Shown here piece by piece: positions 22,819 through 35,398 of a DNA stretch of 64,000 nucleotides. The stretch covers positions 2,543,545 to 2,607,544 of the forward strand of contig CM051456.1 in assembly GCA_028274465.1 (NCBI GenBank), given 5' to 3'. How positions within the stretch are numbered: the stretch's first letter is position 1; each line of letters opens with the position of its first letter. This DNA comes from Plantago ovata. Lineage: Eukaryota; Streptophyta; Magnoliopsida; Lamiales; Plantaginaceae. Both the position numbers and the translations under genes were made by a program. The notes under the pieces are model-generated. The model made no database searches. It saw only the letters and a list, made by a program, of their open reading frames with translations, and had not been told where the DNA came from.

Positions 22819-24137
22819 GATTTGAAAGATTTATTTACGTTACGTCAAGAAGACGTTGAGGAGGAAAATAAATCTGTATATTGGGATGGTGAACCCATTT
22901 GGAATGAAGCAAATTCTGATATTGTAGTTTCGAATGAAGAGATTGGAGATGGTGTAATTTAGGGGTGTGCATGGATCGGATCGGATTGATCCGAACATTC
23001 ATCGGATTGATCCGATCCAGACCGCTTATTCGGATTGATCCGATCCGAAATCCTTAAAACTAGTCAACCCGAAATCCGACCAGAAACTTCGGATCGAATT
23101 TCGGATTGATCCGAACATTCATCGGATTGATCCGATCCAGACCGCTTAATCCGAAATTTCAGTGTTTTTTTTTTTGTCATTTTCATTTGCAATTAATTTT
23201 ACTGAGCAATTCAATCAAAGTTTTGCTGGATCAATTTCAAGATTAACAAATCAAACTTTAACAATATATCCAGCTACAAACAAACATGAATCAATGCTAA
23301 AAGAAGAAAAAAAGGAGAGAATGGAAGAAAATGGGAAAGAACAGCAAGCCAATGATAGCAACCGCAGATTCTGATGACGAAGCTATGTACATGGCGGCTC
23401 CGACAAGAGATCTAAATACGGTGCTGAAGATTTGCACCACCAATCCATAGTACTTACTACTGTATCATGTTAAAAACTCTCAAAATCTGTATCCTTCCAG
23501 ATCGATCTGTCACTGGCGAAGAAGCCATAAGAAGATCCGATCCAAAATAGTAGTTCACCGTAGATCAATCAACCATCAATTTGTAGATTAGATTAGAAAA
23601 TAAAGGAGAGGGATTATTTTTGGGTTAGATAGGAGAGTAAGGATGGGATAAGAATGAAGATGGAGGCGGAGTAAAATGGAGTAGTAGCTTTAGGGATTTG
23701 TTTTTATACTATTAATTATCGGATCGGATTGAATCCGAAAATTCGCGGATTCAATTCGATCCGATCCGAAATCCGAATCTCTTAAAAATGGTAATCCGAA
23801 ATCCGATCCGAACTTAGCGGATCGGATTGGATTTTCGGATATTCGATTCGGTTCTTCGGATTCGAGGTTTATGCACACCCCTAGTGTAATTAATAAGTGT
23901 GTTATTTGGGATGAGTATTCGGTCGATCGGGAAGATATTTTTAATTTTCAAGTTTCGGAGTGTCTTGACAATACTCATGTTGGATCGGATACAATTAGTG
24001 CTTATTCATGTGTGCGTGAATTTATTAAGACACAAGAAATTGACCTTGGTGAATTAGTGATGGCACATACCATATTGTATAATTATCATGATGAGGTGAT
24101 TGCCAGTGCCATAGAGGTAGAGGTTGGATTGTATTAA
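22819..24137 (+). pseudogene. Internal open frame of the LTR element, split by a MITE
   Basis: An open acidic frame runs from about 22,819 to 22,959. It is interrupted by the hAT-type MITE and continues in the same frame from 23,892 to a stop at 24,137 once the MITE and one copy of its target duplication are discounted. The product (Trp-Asp and Glu-rich, for example KCVIWDEYSVDRED) is not recognised. It may be a gag-like or captured sequence. Confidence 0.5.
22960..23883. mobile_element. hAT-type MITE nested in the LTR element
   Basis: The 13 bp perfect terminal inverted repeats TAGGGGTGTGCAT and ATGCACACCCCTA are flanked by the perfect 8 bp direct duplication GTGTAATT (22952-22959 and 23884-23891), diagnostic of hAT transposition. 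Subterminal regions are dense in CGGATTGATCCGATCC-like words in both orientations. The centre (23,160-23,700) is unlike the ends, has no transposase and contains only a 70-codon unrecognised ORF. Confidence 0.92.
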
Positions 24138-24418
24138 ATTTCTTTGATGAACACTTGGATTGCTGCTGGTGCGCCTTTTGCTATTTTGCCGTTCACTCAC
24201 TCACTACATTGGGCCTAAACATGTTGCTAATTTATCCACTTTGATTCCACCATGTGTTGTGTTCATTATGATTATTGACTTGTTATTTTCACAGGAGGCT
24301 TCTCGTGTTTGATCCAGGAGGCATGGAGTAGTTGGTTCGTAAGAATGTGCTTTGTTGGATTTTGATCTTCCTTGCCTACAAAACTCGAGGACGAGTTTTT
24401 TTTTTAAGTGGAAGAGAA

Positions 24419-24819
24419 TGATGCGGTATGATTAGAAGTTGAAGCAATAACATTCGAGACGGACGAGTTTTAATAGTTTTGGTCTGTTAGTTTTGCAATT
24501 TTAATTAGCTGTTAGAATTATTTTTTAATTAGGAAAAAATTGATCAAACCCCACAACCTATACTACAAGTGAGACAATTCTTTTCCAGCAAGTTAGGTTC
24601 TAGTATTTAAATACAATGTCCAACGTTATTTTCATTCGGTTATGTTTTGATAATTGAAAAAAAAGTTGAGTTTTTCTCACAAATCTGTCAATATTCGGTA
24701 CGTATTCTTAGGTAGAATCAACGAACTTTGATAAAATTCGTCAATTCTTTAGTATTTTACGGAATCAATAAAGTTTTGATTATCGTTCTTCCTTACTTGT
24801 CCACATATACGCTGCATCA
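24419..24819 (+). repeat. 3' LTR
   Basis: Direct repeat of 22264-22623, with a ~35 bp extra segment (AAACCCCACAACCTATACTA) and a few substitutions. It ends GCATCA directly before the ATTAC duplication. Confidence 0.88.
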
Positions 24820-24824
24820 ATTAC

Positions 24825-26959
24825 GATATCAGTATGACATTCACAACGCCAATAAATAGACAAAGCTGTTCCATTCAAAAGAAATACAGTACAGACATAT
24901 CAATTCAAAGAAAAAGAGAAAATCACATATTGAAGCTCTTATTTTACACCCATATATACTATATAGAACCGACTACGATCACCAGTTGTCCACATTATGA
25001 CTACATAAACTGATAAACACATCAATCTAACATAGTAGTTGAACATTGACCATCCTATGAGAAAAAACAAACCACTCACTCTTACACCAACACTATATTC
25101 ACTATATTCGTACCATATTAAGTTGAAACTTTAACTTCAATTGATCGTATTAGATTTCGAATTAATTCTGAATCTCATACGTGTGACATTTTTAGTTTTA
25201 TATTTGCATGATCTATTGAAGTAGTATGTATATCTTTAATATCTTAATTACAAAACTTTAAAGTGTAACGTACATATTTTCAAATTTTAACCCGTATATC
25301 GAGTGATTTTATTGTTCCTTACAACTTTTTCTCATGTCCACAACATATTTATTGTTTCTCCGGTCCTTTAAATTAGATCACAACTTTAGTATTTATTAAT
25401 AGATGTCAACTATATTTAGTTATTTACCGTGTAAGCTGTGAAATACTCATTTTTCTTCCTCATTACATTTGTCACTATTCACCTTTCCGGTCTAATTATT
25501 ACATTAGTTCGACTTGGTTGTAATCCAAATAGACTACATTTTTTTTTTTTTAATGTTGGTTTGTTTGTTCATGTGACACCGATTAAATTAGCTGTTAATC
25601 ACTTTGACTGTAGTTTCACTATTTTAGCTGGTAGTAGCCATGCCCTTGGAGTAGTGACAATATATCAAATCAAATCAAATCAATTGAATTCAATTCAAAT
25701 CCAACAGTTTGACTGTAAAGTGGAGAAGAAGGAAGTTTCTTTATTTGTTTCTGCTCATTTACATATTTTGTACACCTCAAACAAACAATTTACAGCAAAA
25801 ACCTTCCTTCATCTTCACTTTTTCTGCAGACAGACAGATCCATACTTTCCTCCATCGCTTTCTGCTTTTCTCCACCTCTCTGGTCAGTTCCATTCATTAT
25901 CCTCACCTTTCTACCTATCTAATTTCATGCATTCTAGTGTATTTACTGTAGTAGTATATCTGCTCCAATCGCTTGGTTTGTTTTGAGTTAGGGTTTAGCT
26001 GCTTGATTTTGGATTCAGCTCGCCTCGTGCATTACTGGATTCTGTATTGTAATATGATTGCTCCTGTTAATTGATGTTAATTTTGAGTGTTGCCTTTTTT
26101 GTTCTAGTTGTTGATTTATGTATTTTTGTGGGAAATGAGCTCTTATGCTTGCATATCTGTTGATTAACTTTGAGGTTTTTGGAGTTGGTGATGTTTAGTG
26201 TATAGCTGGGAATTATGTGGTGATGTTGCAGTTTAGGACTTGGTTATATTAAATATATTATGAATTAGCTTGTGTGTTGGCATTTGAATGAATATCTGAA
26301 TTCGATTTGGTGACGTAGCGGTTCGGGGGTTTGTGATGATGGTAAATGTTGGAAGAGAGACTGATGGAGTTACAAATAGGATTTGTTTGTTTATAGTTTG
26401 AAGGCTGAGATGGATATAATCTAAAGTATACATTGGTAGATGTCTGTGTTGTTGTCCAATCATTTCTGTGGTGGTGTGTTTTGCTGTGAAATTCAATATA
26501 AATCGTAGTCTAGTTACTGAGTTTGTGACATGTATGAGTTGACATTTGCATAATCTGATTCTAGAGCTGCATCGAATCACAATTCATATTTGAGAGCAAA
26601 AGTTTTACCGATATTAAGGGAAGGTTCAAAGTGCTTTGTTAAATTTTGCTGCAGTTTCAATGACTACTACCGCTGGCTGTGATGATTTAAATGCATGTCT
26701 TTATTGTTTCTCGTGGATCTCTTTACAATGCAACTCGGCTTTATGAGATACTTCATAGCACGTTGAACTGTCCATTTGCATGAAGAAAGTAAAACGTTTC
26801 TGTGATTTTCTTCTTACTGTAGGACTTGATTACGTTGGCTTTTGTGCAACACAACTATGCATTTGGTAGTGAATGGCAAGTATATGATCTGAGAATGGAT
26901 TTGAGATTAATCCTTGATATCTGTCGACCATATATAAGAGAGCCATCTAGCTAGACAAT
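24825..26959. other. Upstream region and probable 5' UTR/intron of the G-alpha gene
   Basis: No separate gene is supported. The pyrimidine-rich stretch near 25,800-25,890 (TCCATCGCTTTCTGCTTTTC) followed by a donor-like CTCTG/GTCAG suggests a non-coding first exon of the G-alpha gene with a roughly 1 kb leader intron. The two overlapping ORFs there (182 and 80 codons) are low-complexity and probably accidental. AATCAAATCAAATCAATTGAATTC repeats occur at 25,665-25,700. Confidence 0.4.
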
Positions 26960-29900
26960 ATGGGGTTATTATGTAGTACTCAGCGACGCAGTCAAGCTTA
27001 TTCTGAAGAGAATGAGCAGGTTGGCACTTCCTGAACATACCAAAATTATTATTATTATTCATTTGAGTACGAATAGTATTTTACTATATGCTTTTTAGGT
27101 TTTGCCATTAATGTACTTATATGTATATTTACAGACTGCAGAAATAGAAAGACGAATCGAACAAGAAACAAACGCAGAGAAGCACATCCAGAAACTCTTA
27201 TTACTTGGTATCAAGACGTGGTATCTGATTATTGATTCTGTTATATACTCATTTGTCAATATAAATAATATAATATTGGTGCTATTACTTGATTTGTCCT
27301 AGACTATTATTATGGCTATGTTTTTTTCTGTAAGATTCCTGCATCTGCATTCTTACGGGTGTTTGCAACTGCCTTACCGTTAAGAATGTATAGCTTCTTC
27401 CCGGCAAAATTTGATGTTGAGGTGTTTGGAAACTCAAATTTTGTTCTAGATTCTCTTGAAATAGTATAAAACATGCAGAATCGTAGGCAATTCTTCAGAC
27501 CTGCAACCAACTGAAGTTCTTATTAAACAATTTGGCCCTGGTGTGTTTATTAATATTCTTAAATCAACCATCACAACCCCCATCTTCCTCCCAGTACTTA
27601 CGTCTGCAGCTTCTTACTATTTCTTCTCTCCCTTGCTTGTGTGCCTGCCACCTCCAAACCTCAACCACACCCATCCATGCCCTTCAAATCATTCTATCTG
27701 ATTAAAAAGATAAATAACTTGAGAAGTTTATGAGAAGTTTGCTGTAATTACTAAAAAATTGCATAGTGAACTGACTGAGGTTATTTTGACATAGTACCCA
27801 CATAAAAAATGTTAAAAGGTAATAATAAATTCATTAGCTCTGCCGGTGGCGCTACACTTTGTTATGCTCTAATGGCTTTGTTATGCTCTAATGGCGATGC
27901 TATATCGCTATTAACATGTATAGGTGGTACTAATAAGAATGTGAATGGAAAAACAAAGTACTAAGGCATGAGTCAGTGGTGGAGCAGTTAAAATTTTTAA
28001 TTTGAAAGGTGAAGGGAAAAACAGAAATTAAAAGAATCTGACAAATGATTAAATAAAAGAGGAGGTTTTGTTAAGATTAGAGATTTGCACAAAGGAAAGG
28101 AAATATGAATTGAGCTTCTGTTAGTATGCTTTAGTGAAGGAGGTAATAGTTCAGTACAGTGTAAAAGCATAGTAGAACATCTACTTGCATAATCTCAATT
28201 TTCAAACACTTATGTTTCAGCTTTTTTCAACTCTTAAGTTGCTCCGAATATACAACATGATGATTTTAACTGCTTACAATAAAACTCAGCACTTAAAAGC
28301 ACAATATAATGTCAAAACCCAGTTCTGATGTATTCACTGAAATTCTTTCTAAGTGGCAATATAATATAGACATGGTTGTTGCAATAAAATGTGTTTCATT
28401 TCATCATATATGAAGTAGTAATGTAATGTCATAAGTCATTGTACTGATTAACTAGTCCCATACTCCTTGCATGCAGTCGTAACCTCTTCTGACTTTGAAG
28501 GCTTGTTTCACAATGTTATACGTCAGATTTAGCAATTCAATATCATACACCAGTTAATGTTGATATAATGTGACTTGAGATTATATCATATCTGTAACAG
28601 CCCCATATTTTGTAAAGGTTGTGTACTCTAGTATCATCAGTTTACCCAGAATTAGATTTTAGTTGATGAACCTGTTTTTTTTTTTTTTTAAACATAGTAC
28701 TATCATTTATTAGCAGTCATGTTGTATTTTCATCGCTTACATGTTTAATGGTCTTTTATCTTGTTAAGGTTCTGGGGATTCTGGAAAGTCCACCATCTTC
28801 AAGCAGGCAAGATATTGTAGTATTTTCTCATTGGTTATTTGATTTACATATCTGCATCTATTTTCATATCAATTAAGTCAAGGTTCATTACAAATGCCAT
28901 GCAGATCAAACTCCTGTTTCAGAGTGGTTTTGATGAGGCTGAGCTAAAAGGTTACATACCAGTCATCCACGCCAATGTTTATCAGACAATAAAAGTAAGA
29001 ACCAGATATATGTTCAATATTTAGCATCAGTTCAAATGTTTATCTTGCGCTGATGGGTAGATCTAAAGGGCTTTAATTGTTGCCATAAATGAACAAGTGA
29101 AAGTTATAAATTGAGAATCTAATCTAGTTTAACTTGTTCTTTTACAGATACTGTATGATGGATCAAAGGAGATGTCTCAAACTGCAACTGATACCGAGAA
29201 GTTGGTCCTATCTGATGAAACTAAGGTCTGGAGTGATTCCATAGATGAGTTCATAACAGTAATCTATTTTCATGTCCTCAAGACGCTTAGTCATTGACAG
29301 CATAGTCTGGAGATCAAGAAACTCCTAGCCAGTAAAATCATGTGTTTATTTATCTTTTTGTTTCCTGCTTTAGAGGATTGGGGAGGAACTTTCAGAAATC
29401 GGAAGCCGGTTGGATTACCCATGCCTAACCAAAGAGCTTGCCCAGGATATTGCAACTGTTTGGAAAGATGCTGCTATACAGGTTGCTTTATTGAAAATGC
29501 TCAGATCACTAACTTGTTCTGTAGTTACTAAAAAATATACTCATCACTGATATGTTTTACTTAAATTGATAGGAAACATATCTACGAGGAAATGAACTTC
29601 AAGTTCCTGATTGCGCCCACTACTTCATGGAAAACTTAGAAAGAGTGTCTGATGCGGATTATGTTCCTACAAAGGTATGCTGAGGAGTGCCTGTCACATA
29701 CAGAGCCATTGTACACTTGAAAAAAATTATTCATTGAAATTCACTTGTTTTCTGTATTTCTCATAATGTAGGAAGATGTTCTTTATGCCAGGGTTCGAAC
29801 AACTGGTGTTGTTGAGATTCAGTTTAGGTGATCACTGTTTCGCTTTCCCTCTGGGTGATGTCAAAGTTTTTTTTTGTTTCTACCACTTGCATAATGACTT

Positions 29901-32223
29901 TCCTGCAGTTGATATCCGATATACTTCTATATCATTTTCGCTAACCTAGGGCTTGTTTCCAAGTACACAATTAGAACAGTTTTTTAGCATAGCCATTGCT
30001 TGTGCTTTGTTAGTATACTTATTTCCTTTTCAATATCCCTCTAGGCTCTAGAGGTGTAGATACTGCTCTCTCAAATATGCAATAGTATTTTGAGTGACAA
30101 GCGACAAAAATGTTATGAACTTTTATGATGCTTATCAGCTATTAGAAAATATTTCCTATTAGTGCCCACATGTGTTGTTATTTTTCTTGTAAATAAGAGA
30201 ATAGATTAAATATGAGCAAGCTTGAACATGCAACTTATTCGTAGGTGACCAGTTAAAGAAGTCTCTCATTTATAATGCTTGCAGCCCAGTCGGTCAGAAC
30301 AAGAAGAGTGGAGAGGTATATCGTCTCTTTGATGTTGGAGGACAGAGAAATGAACGAAGAAAATGGATTCATCTATTTGAGGGTGTAACAGCTGTCATAT
30401 TTTGTGCATCTATTAGCGAGTATGATGTTTCCTCTTTCTTCCCCATTCAAACATTAGAAAAATTAGTGCTACTATTCCTCCTAGTTCTATACTTTGATTG
30501 TTGGCAGTATTATATCTCTTTCACCAAATTATATTCAACTTTTGGGCAAGTAAGATAAGTTTCAGTTAACTTTCCTAAAATGATAGTACTAGAATATCCA
30601 GATGCAAATTCTAATGGATGTTTTCCAGGTACGATAATACTTTATTTGAGGATGACAATAAGAACCGGATGCTGGAGACAAAGGAACTCTTTGAGTGGGT
30701 TCTTAAGCAACCTTGCTTCGAGGTTTCGTCCTTCATACTGTACAAGACTGTTGCATAATTGTTTTTCTCATTTATTGCCTATTATGAGATAACTTTTTCC
30801 TGTTTCTCTGTGCAGAAAACTTCTTTTATGCTATTCCTGAACAAATTTGATTTGTTTGAGAAAAAAGTTTTGAAAGTAAGTCTGCAAAAGGATTAATGTT
30901 GTACTATGTTGTTACTATTATCCCTATACTGGAATCATGGTGTCCTTGTATGCAGGTTCCATTAAATTCCTGTGAATGGTTCAAGGATTACCAGCCAATT
31001 TCAACAGGAAAACAAGAAGTAGAGCATGCATATGAGTAAGAACCTTTTCACCACCTCTAGAAACAAGGAAATCTTATCAAATAGGTCTAGTAAAAGTAAC
31101 ACCTTGCTTTGCCATACTGCATTCTTTGTAAAACAAGGGAAAATTAACTGCTAAACGTTTATGGCTGCAATTGGTCACCATCACCTGTGGTGGTTGTTAT
31201 TATAACATGCACACATTTTTCTGTGTTTCCATTATCAACTGAAAAACTAATGCCTGGATTATATTGTAGATGTTCATCCAATCATACCAATACAGTGTTA
31301 TATATTTATTATACATGAATTAGTAATAACATGCACAGAAATCTGGGTATTCGTGTAATTGTCTCAAAACACGATTAATGTTTGCGTATTCATTTCGGTA
31401 GGTGTTTGTGTCACTTGTGATTAAATCACTAGGCATCCAGGTGATTCTAAGGAAATAAAATATTGAATATAAAGTAGATTCGAGAGGTATGGCTGAAAAT
31501 TCATTTGATTTTGTTGACTTCCGAAACACTTGCTCAGTGAGATTTTGTGTAAAAGTAACTGAGATACTCGTAGTATCTAATGATTCGTTTGTGTGAACAG
31601 AATTTCAAACACTACCATACATGTGTACTAGGATAGGTATTTTGATAACTATTTCTGTTTTGCTGTGCAAATTGATTTCTTTTGTGACTGGTATTGGTAG
31701 CTCTAATGGGTCTATACCACTTAGTTTTTGCTTGTGAACCACTGGTAAAACTAATAGCTATTACATTAGGCAGATAGGCTCATCACAGGCATTGCAAGAT
31801 CCTCATAAAATTTCTAGGATGCCCGTAGATAAACCAGTAAGTTTCTTCATGCGTGACAGAATCTATTTCAACTTAATTTAGTTTGTCTCTGGTATAAGTA
31901 TGCCAGCTGAAACGTTCAGTCCTGGAAAATAATTTGCGTGGTAGCTTTTTCCTATCCCCGAACCAAAGATTTCAAGTCAATTACACTGCTGTCATTTGCT
32001 ATAGTATTTCAAATCTAAAAGTAACTTGTGATGCTTTGCTCTCAGATTTGTGAAGAAAAAGTTCGAGGAATTGTATTTCCAGAACACTGCCCCAGATCGT
32101 GTTGATAGGGTGTTTAAAATCTATAGAACCACTGCACTGGACCAGAAACTCGTGAAGAAGACTTTCAAGCTGGTAGACGAGACTTTGAGAAGGCGTAACC
32201 TATTTGAGGCAGGTTTATTATGA
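26960..32223 (+). CDS. GPA1: Heterotrimeric G-protein alpha subunit (13 coding exons, 383 aa)
   Basis: Exons are 26960-27019, 27135-27207, 28769-28806, 28905-28994, 29148-29225, 29374-29481, 29573-29674, 29772-29827, 30285-30419, 30629-30722, 30816-30875, 30956-31035 and 32046-32223, giving 1,152 nt and 383 aa, the usual length of plant GPA1. The protein starts MGLLCS, with Gly2 for N-myristoylation and Cys5 for palmitoylation, so it should sit on the plasma membrane. The P-loop is GSGDSGKST (residues 45-53), switch I has RVRTTG (Arg190, Thr194), switch [14 protein letters not shown] with catalytic Gln222, then NKFD (287-290) and TTALD near the C-terminus, which ends [11 protein letters not shown]. 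It binds and hydrolyses GTP and pairs with G-beta/gamma. Two oddities stand out: Asp replaces the usual Glu in GxGESGKS, and the exon 3 donor is GC rather than GT. All other junctions are GT-AG. It appears intact. Confidence 0.96.
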
Positions 32224-32850
32224 TCTGTCACATCATATCTTCCAGAACAGAACATTCATACTTTGAAGAGTTTGTTCCAGTTTTTCTTACACCTGAAGGT
32301 TTCACAATTGGAAGCTTGTTGTTAATTCACAGGTTCGATGATACTATATTCTAGAGAAACAACTACTATCTGTTTGGTTTACTTGGGGTTTTTCGAGAAA
32401 AGAAATTTCACATGGATGAAGTTCTCAACTTATTACTGTAAATGAGGTGATTTGGCTGTAAATTACATTCATTCTGGACCAATAACTTGCTACTACCATA
32501 TAATGTATCTAAGTTTCTCAGAAGCCTGGTCTAAAATTTCCGAAAAATTAGCTTTTTATGATTATATCGGGAGTATTCTGGCAGGGGATGTTTGAACGTA
32601 TGGCACTTTATAAATCCAAACAATTCAATACAAAAGTCGATCCAATGATCCAGGCACAAAGACTTGGTTTTCTAACCTGTAACTCAAGCCGACTCTAAGA
32701 TCAAAAGCTAGCTTAACAATGGCTAAACAGATGCAAAAATTCCTAACAGCAAAACAGAAACATAACTTCAGGTCTGTTCGTTTTCATCTCAACCGGCGGC
32801 CAGTTTCCTGAAGTTGTTTACACATTGAGCACCTTTCCAGGATCATCTCC
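32224..32850. other. 3' UTR and flank of the G-alpha gene
   Basis: No ORF of note. It probably contains the 3' UTR in its first ~300 bp. The boundary with the LINE debris downstream is not defined. Confidence 0.4.
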
Positions 32851-32859
32851 TATATTCTG

Positions 32860-33760
32860 TCAATCATGACACGCACGGATCCATAGCACCATTCTGGAAG
32901 CGTATACAGTCTCTGCAGTTGCGAGTTTGAGCAATCTGGATAGTTTCCCATCTCCTCCTTTTGCATTACGCACAATCCAACTCATCTCAACACCATTTGC
33001 ATCCGGGGTGAAGGGGATATGTAACCATTGCAGCACCTCTTCCCAGATTTTACGAGTGAACACACATTGAAAGAACAGGTGCGGTACCGACTCACTTTGT
33101 TGACAGAAAACGCAGCACCCATCATTTGGGATCCCAAAGGTGGCTAATCTATCTTTTGGGCAGAGTCGTTCACACATAACCAGAGTATAAAAGTAGCTCC
33201 TGGTCGAGTCCGGTTTGTATAGAACAACTTCCTCCATTCAATCGGTTGTTTTTCACCTCGCGTACGGCGCCGTACCCGACTACTCCCCACATGATCCCTC
33301 AATTTCATGATGCTTTAATTTTCAATATCCAAGAGCAAGTTTGTGTTGGACTATAGACTATTCACTATAGTTCATCACCACATCATTCTTGATATAGTAA
33401 GAACTAAGAACCCATCACACCCATAATTTATCTGCTTTCTCACTAAGACTCCATAAAAGTTTCAACAGATTTGCTTGTTCCAGTTAACAAGGTCGATTAT
33501 ATTCAACCCTCCTGCCTTCTTTGTATCACAGACCTTGTCCCATGCAATTGGAGCCTTTTTCGTTATCTCTTCCTTTTCACACCATAAATAACTACGTCAC
33601 AGGGCCTCAATTCGTTTGAGGAATTTCTTCGGCCATAATTAGCGATGGAAAACAACACACTCTTTATTAATCTTTATTAATTGTAGTCTCCCATCATAAC
33701 TAACCATTCTAGAAGTCCAATGCTTTATACTAGCAATGATTTTTTCCACTAGCGGTTGAC
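32860..33760 (-). pseudogene. LINE remnant with zf-RVT domain
   Basis: The minus-strand frame at 33,237-32,860 carries the zinc-binding reverse-transcriptase-associated domain (zf-RVT): CERLCPKDRLATFGI, then CVFCQQSESVPHLFFQC and IWEEVLQWLHI, with the C-x2-C and H-x4-C ligands present. Upstream to about 33,760 the same strand continues as broken coding sequence. There is no intact RT. The 3' end lies close behind the G-alpha gene, in opposite orientation. Confidence 0.75.
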
Positions 33761-33959
33761 ACATATGAACGTTTCTCGCTCAGGTAAAACTAAAACAATA
33801 AAGCTACAGTTTTGATCAATGAATTACTTTAGTTTTTTTTTACCAAATGGTCAAATAATTTGGACTTACTTATCAAGTGAATCACACCACAAATGTTTTA
33901 CAATTCAGTCTCATTAATTACCACTTAGTCTCACTTTTAGATTGATTGGTAAAAAAAAT

Positions 33960-34145
33960 AGTACCTGGGTACTAAAATAAAGTACATGGTACTAAAACTA
34001 ATGAGATACTAAGTGTCTAGTACTAAAACTTAAGTACCCGGGTACTAAAATTAAGGGATAATAAATGTTGGGTACTTAAATACAAGTTTTATCTACGATG
34101 ATTAGCGGGGTACTAAAATCCAAGTACCCGGATACTAAAACTATT
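33960..34145. repeat. Cluster of palindromic GTACCCGGGTAC-type motifs
   Basis: AGTACCTGGGTACTAAAA, AGTACATGGTACTAAAAC, AGTACCCGGGTACTAAAA and AGTACCCGGATACTAAAA, with a half-copy GGGGTACTAAAATCC, occur within about 170 bp. Each has a near-palindromic core and an ACTAAAA tail. Confidence 0.65.
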
Positions 34146-34149
34146 GAGA

Positions 34150-35290
34150 CTAATATTTAAAAAAGTTGTGGTAGTATTCAAATGGTAAAGTATGGAAATA
34201 AATAAGACTAATTGATAGGGATAGGGCGCCAATTACTTTACTTTATGCTTTATAGTATGGAATTTATGGATAGATGATTAATTTTGAATGAAGAAAAAAC
34301 CATTATCAATCTCAGAAGTAGCAACATGAGCAGTTTCCCTTTATGTTGATGGCAGTTGCATCGGGTTCTGATGATATTTACTCTAGATTATTAAAAATAA
34401 AAAAATATATATTATTTCAGGAACTATTTTATTTCATTGAAGTTAGATGTTTTGTGTGGTGGTTTGTCTTTGAATTATGTATATTTTTCATAAGTAAGAA
34501 ATAAGACAGATTCAATTACAAGTAAGAACTAACAACATAACTTGAAAATTCTAATGTTAATTCAGAATTTAATAATTTGAGGTTATTGTAGCAAAACAAA
34601 TCTCAATCTAAAGTAACATAACTACAACGTTATTTCATGCATTTGTTTATTTTAGAGATAAAAAGGGGGACTCTATAGCAGAAATGAAAAGTTGCCAGGT
34701 TTGGAAAATCACATTTTGTTTAATCTAAATAACAAATGAATCACAACTTTATGACGGCTCTCTATATGAATTAATCTAAACGTATCTTCGGATGAATAAC
34801 TAGTATTCTCTAATAGCAAAACCTCATAAGATATGACCGACCATAATATATAATTTTCGACGGTAAAGAGAGGAGGACAAAGAAACGAAATTACGATACT
34901 CCACAAGAATGAATTAAAACAATATAAAAGAAAAGGCAAAATACAAAAAATTGAAAAAAAAACTAGCAAAAAATAGAAGTGAAGGGAGAATGGAGAATGG
35001 AAATTGCCCACGAAAAAATATTATATCTATATCTTCCATTCGGTTAATCTACAATGTTTTTTTTTAGTTTATGGAGTAATACAAATAATGTGATATACTC
35101 ACACATACAATATCCATAAGACTACCCACATTGTTGACAATGTGACGATTGTCGTCGTCGTGGGATTAGAGATAAGTGGCTCAGTGCTTTCAAATTGGGC
35201 ATTTTCATCAAATTAGCACGTTATTGGCGTCACATATATATACACCCATTTTTCTTATAAATTACTAAAAGAATTTGCATCCATCCAAAG
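34150..35290. other. Intergenic region, nothing supported
   Basis: AT-rich DNA with no recognisable coding or repeat structure. The 100-codon Phe/Leu-rich minus-strand frame at 34,709-35,011 looks accidental. Confidence 0.4.
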
Positions 35291-35292
35291 AC

Positions 35293-35300
35293 TATATAAA
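35293..35300 (+). promoter_or_regulatory. TATA box upstream of a small ORF
   Basis: TATATAAA is placed so that transcription would begin near 35,325-35,330, making the ATG at 35,399 the first usable start. Confidence 0.4.
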
Positions 35301-35398
35301 CATCAATAAATTCAAATCGCAGTAATGAAAAGCTGTTGGCAACTATATTTTAGTTGCCGAAAAGGAGGAGGGAGACACCGCCAAGGAAATTATAAATT

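Larger units (their letters stand above)
22264..24819 (+). mobile_element. Compact LTR retrotransposon with 5 bp target duplication
   Basis: Two direct LTRs (22264-22623 and 24419-24819) start TGATGC. The 3' copy ends GCATCA, a 6 bp inverted terminus. The element is flanked by the perfect target duplication ATTAC (22259-22263 and 24820-24824). A primer-binding site follows the 5' LTR, and a purine tract AAGTGGAAGAGAA precedes the 3' LTR. The internal part is only about 1.8 kb, half of it a nested MITE, and no protease, integrase or reverse transcriptase is visible, so the element is non-autonomous. LTR identity looks high apart from a ~35 bp difference near 24,535. Confidence 0.9.

Noticed and set aside
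25438..25986. 182-codon plus-strand ORF upstream of the G-alpha gene
   Set aside because: Low-complexity Phe/Leu/His/Ser composition lying in what looks like promoter and leader. No domain or splice context.
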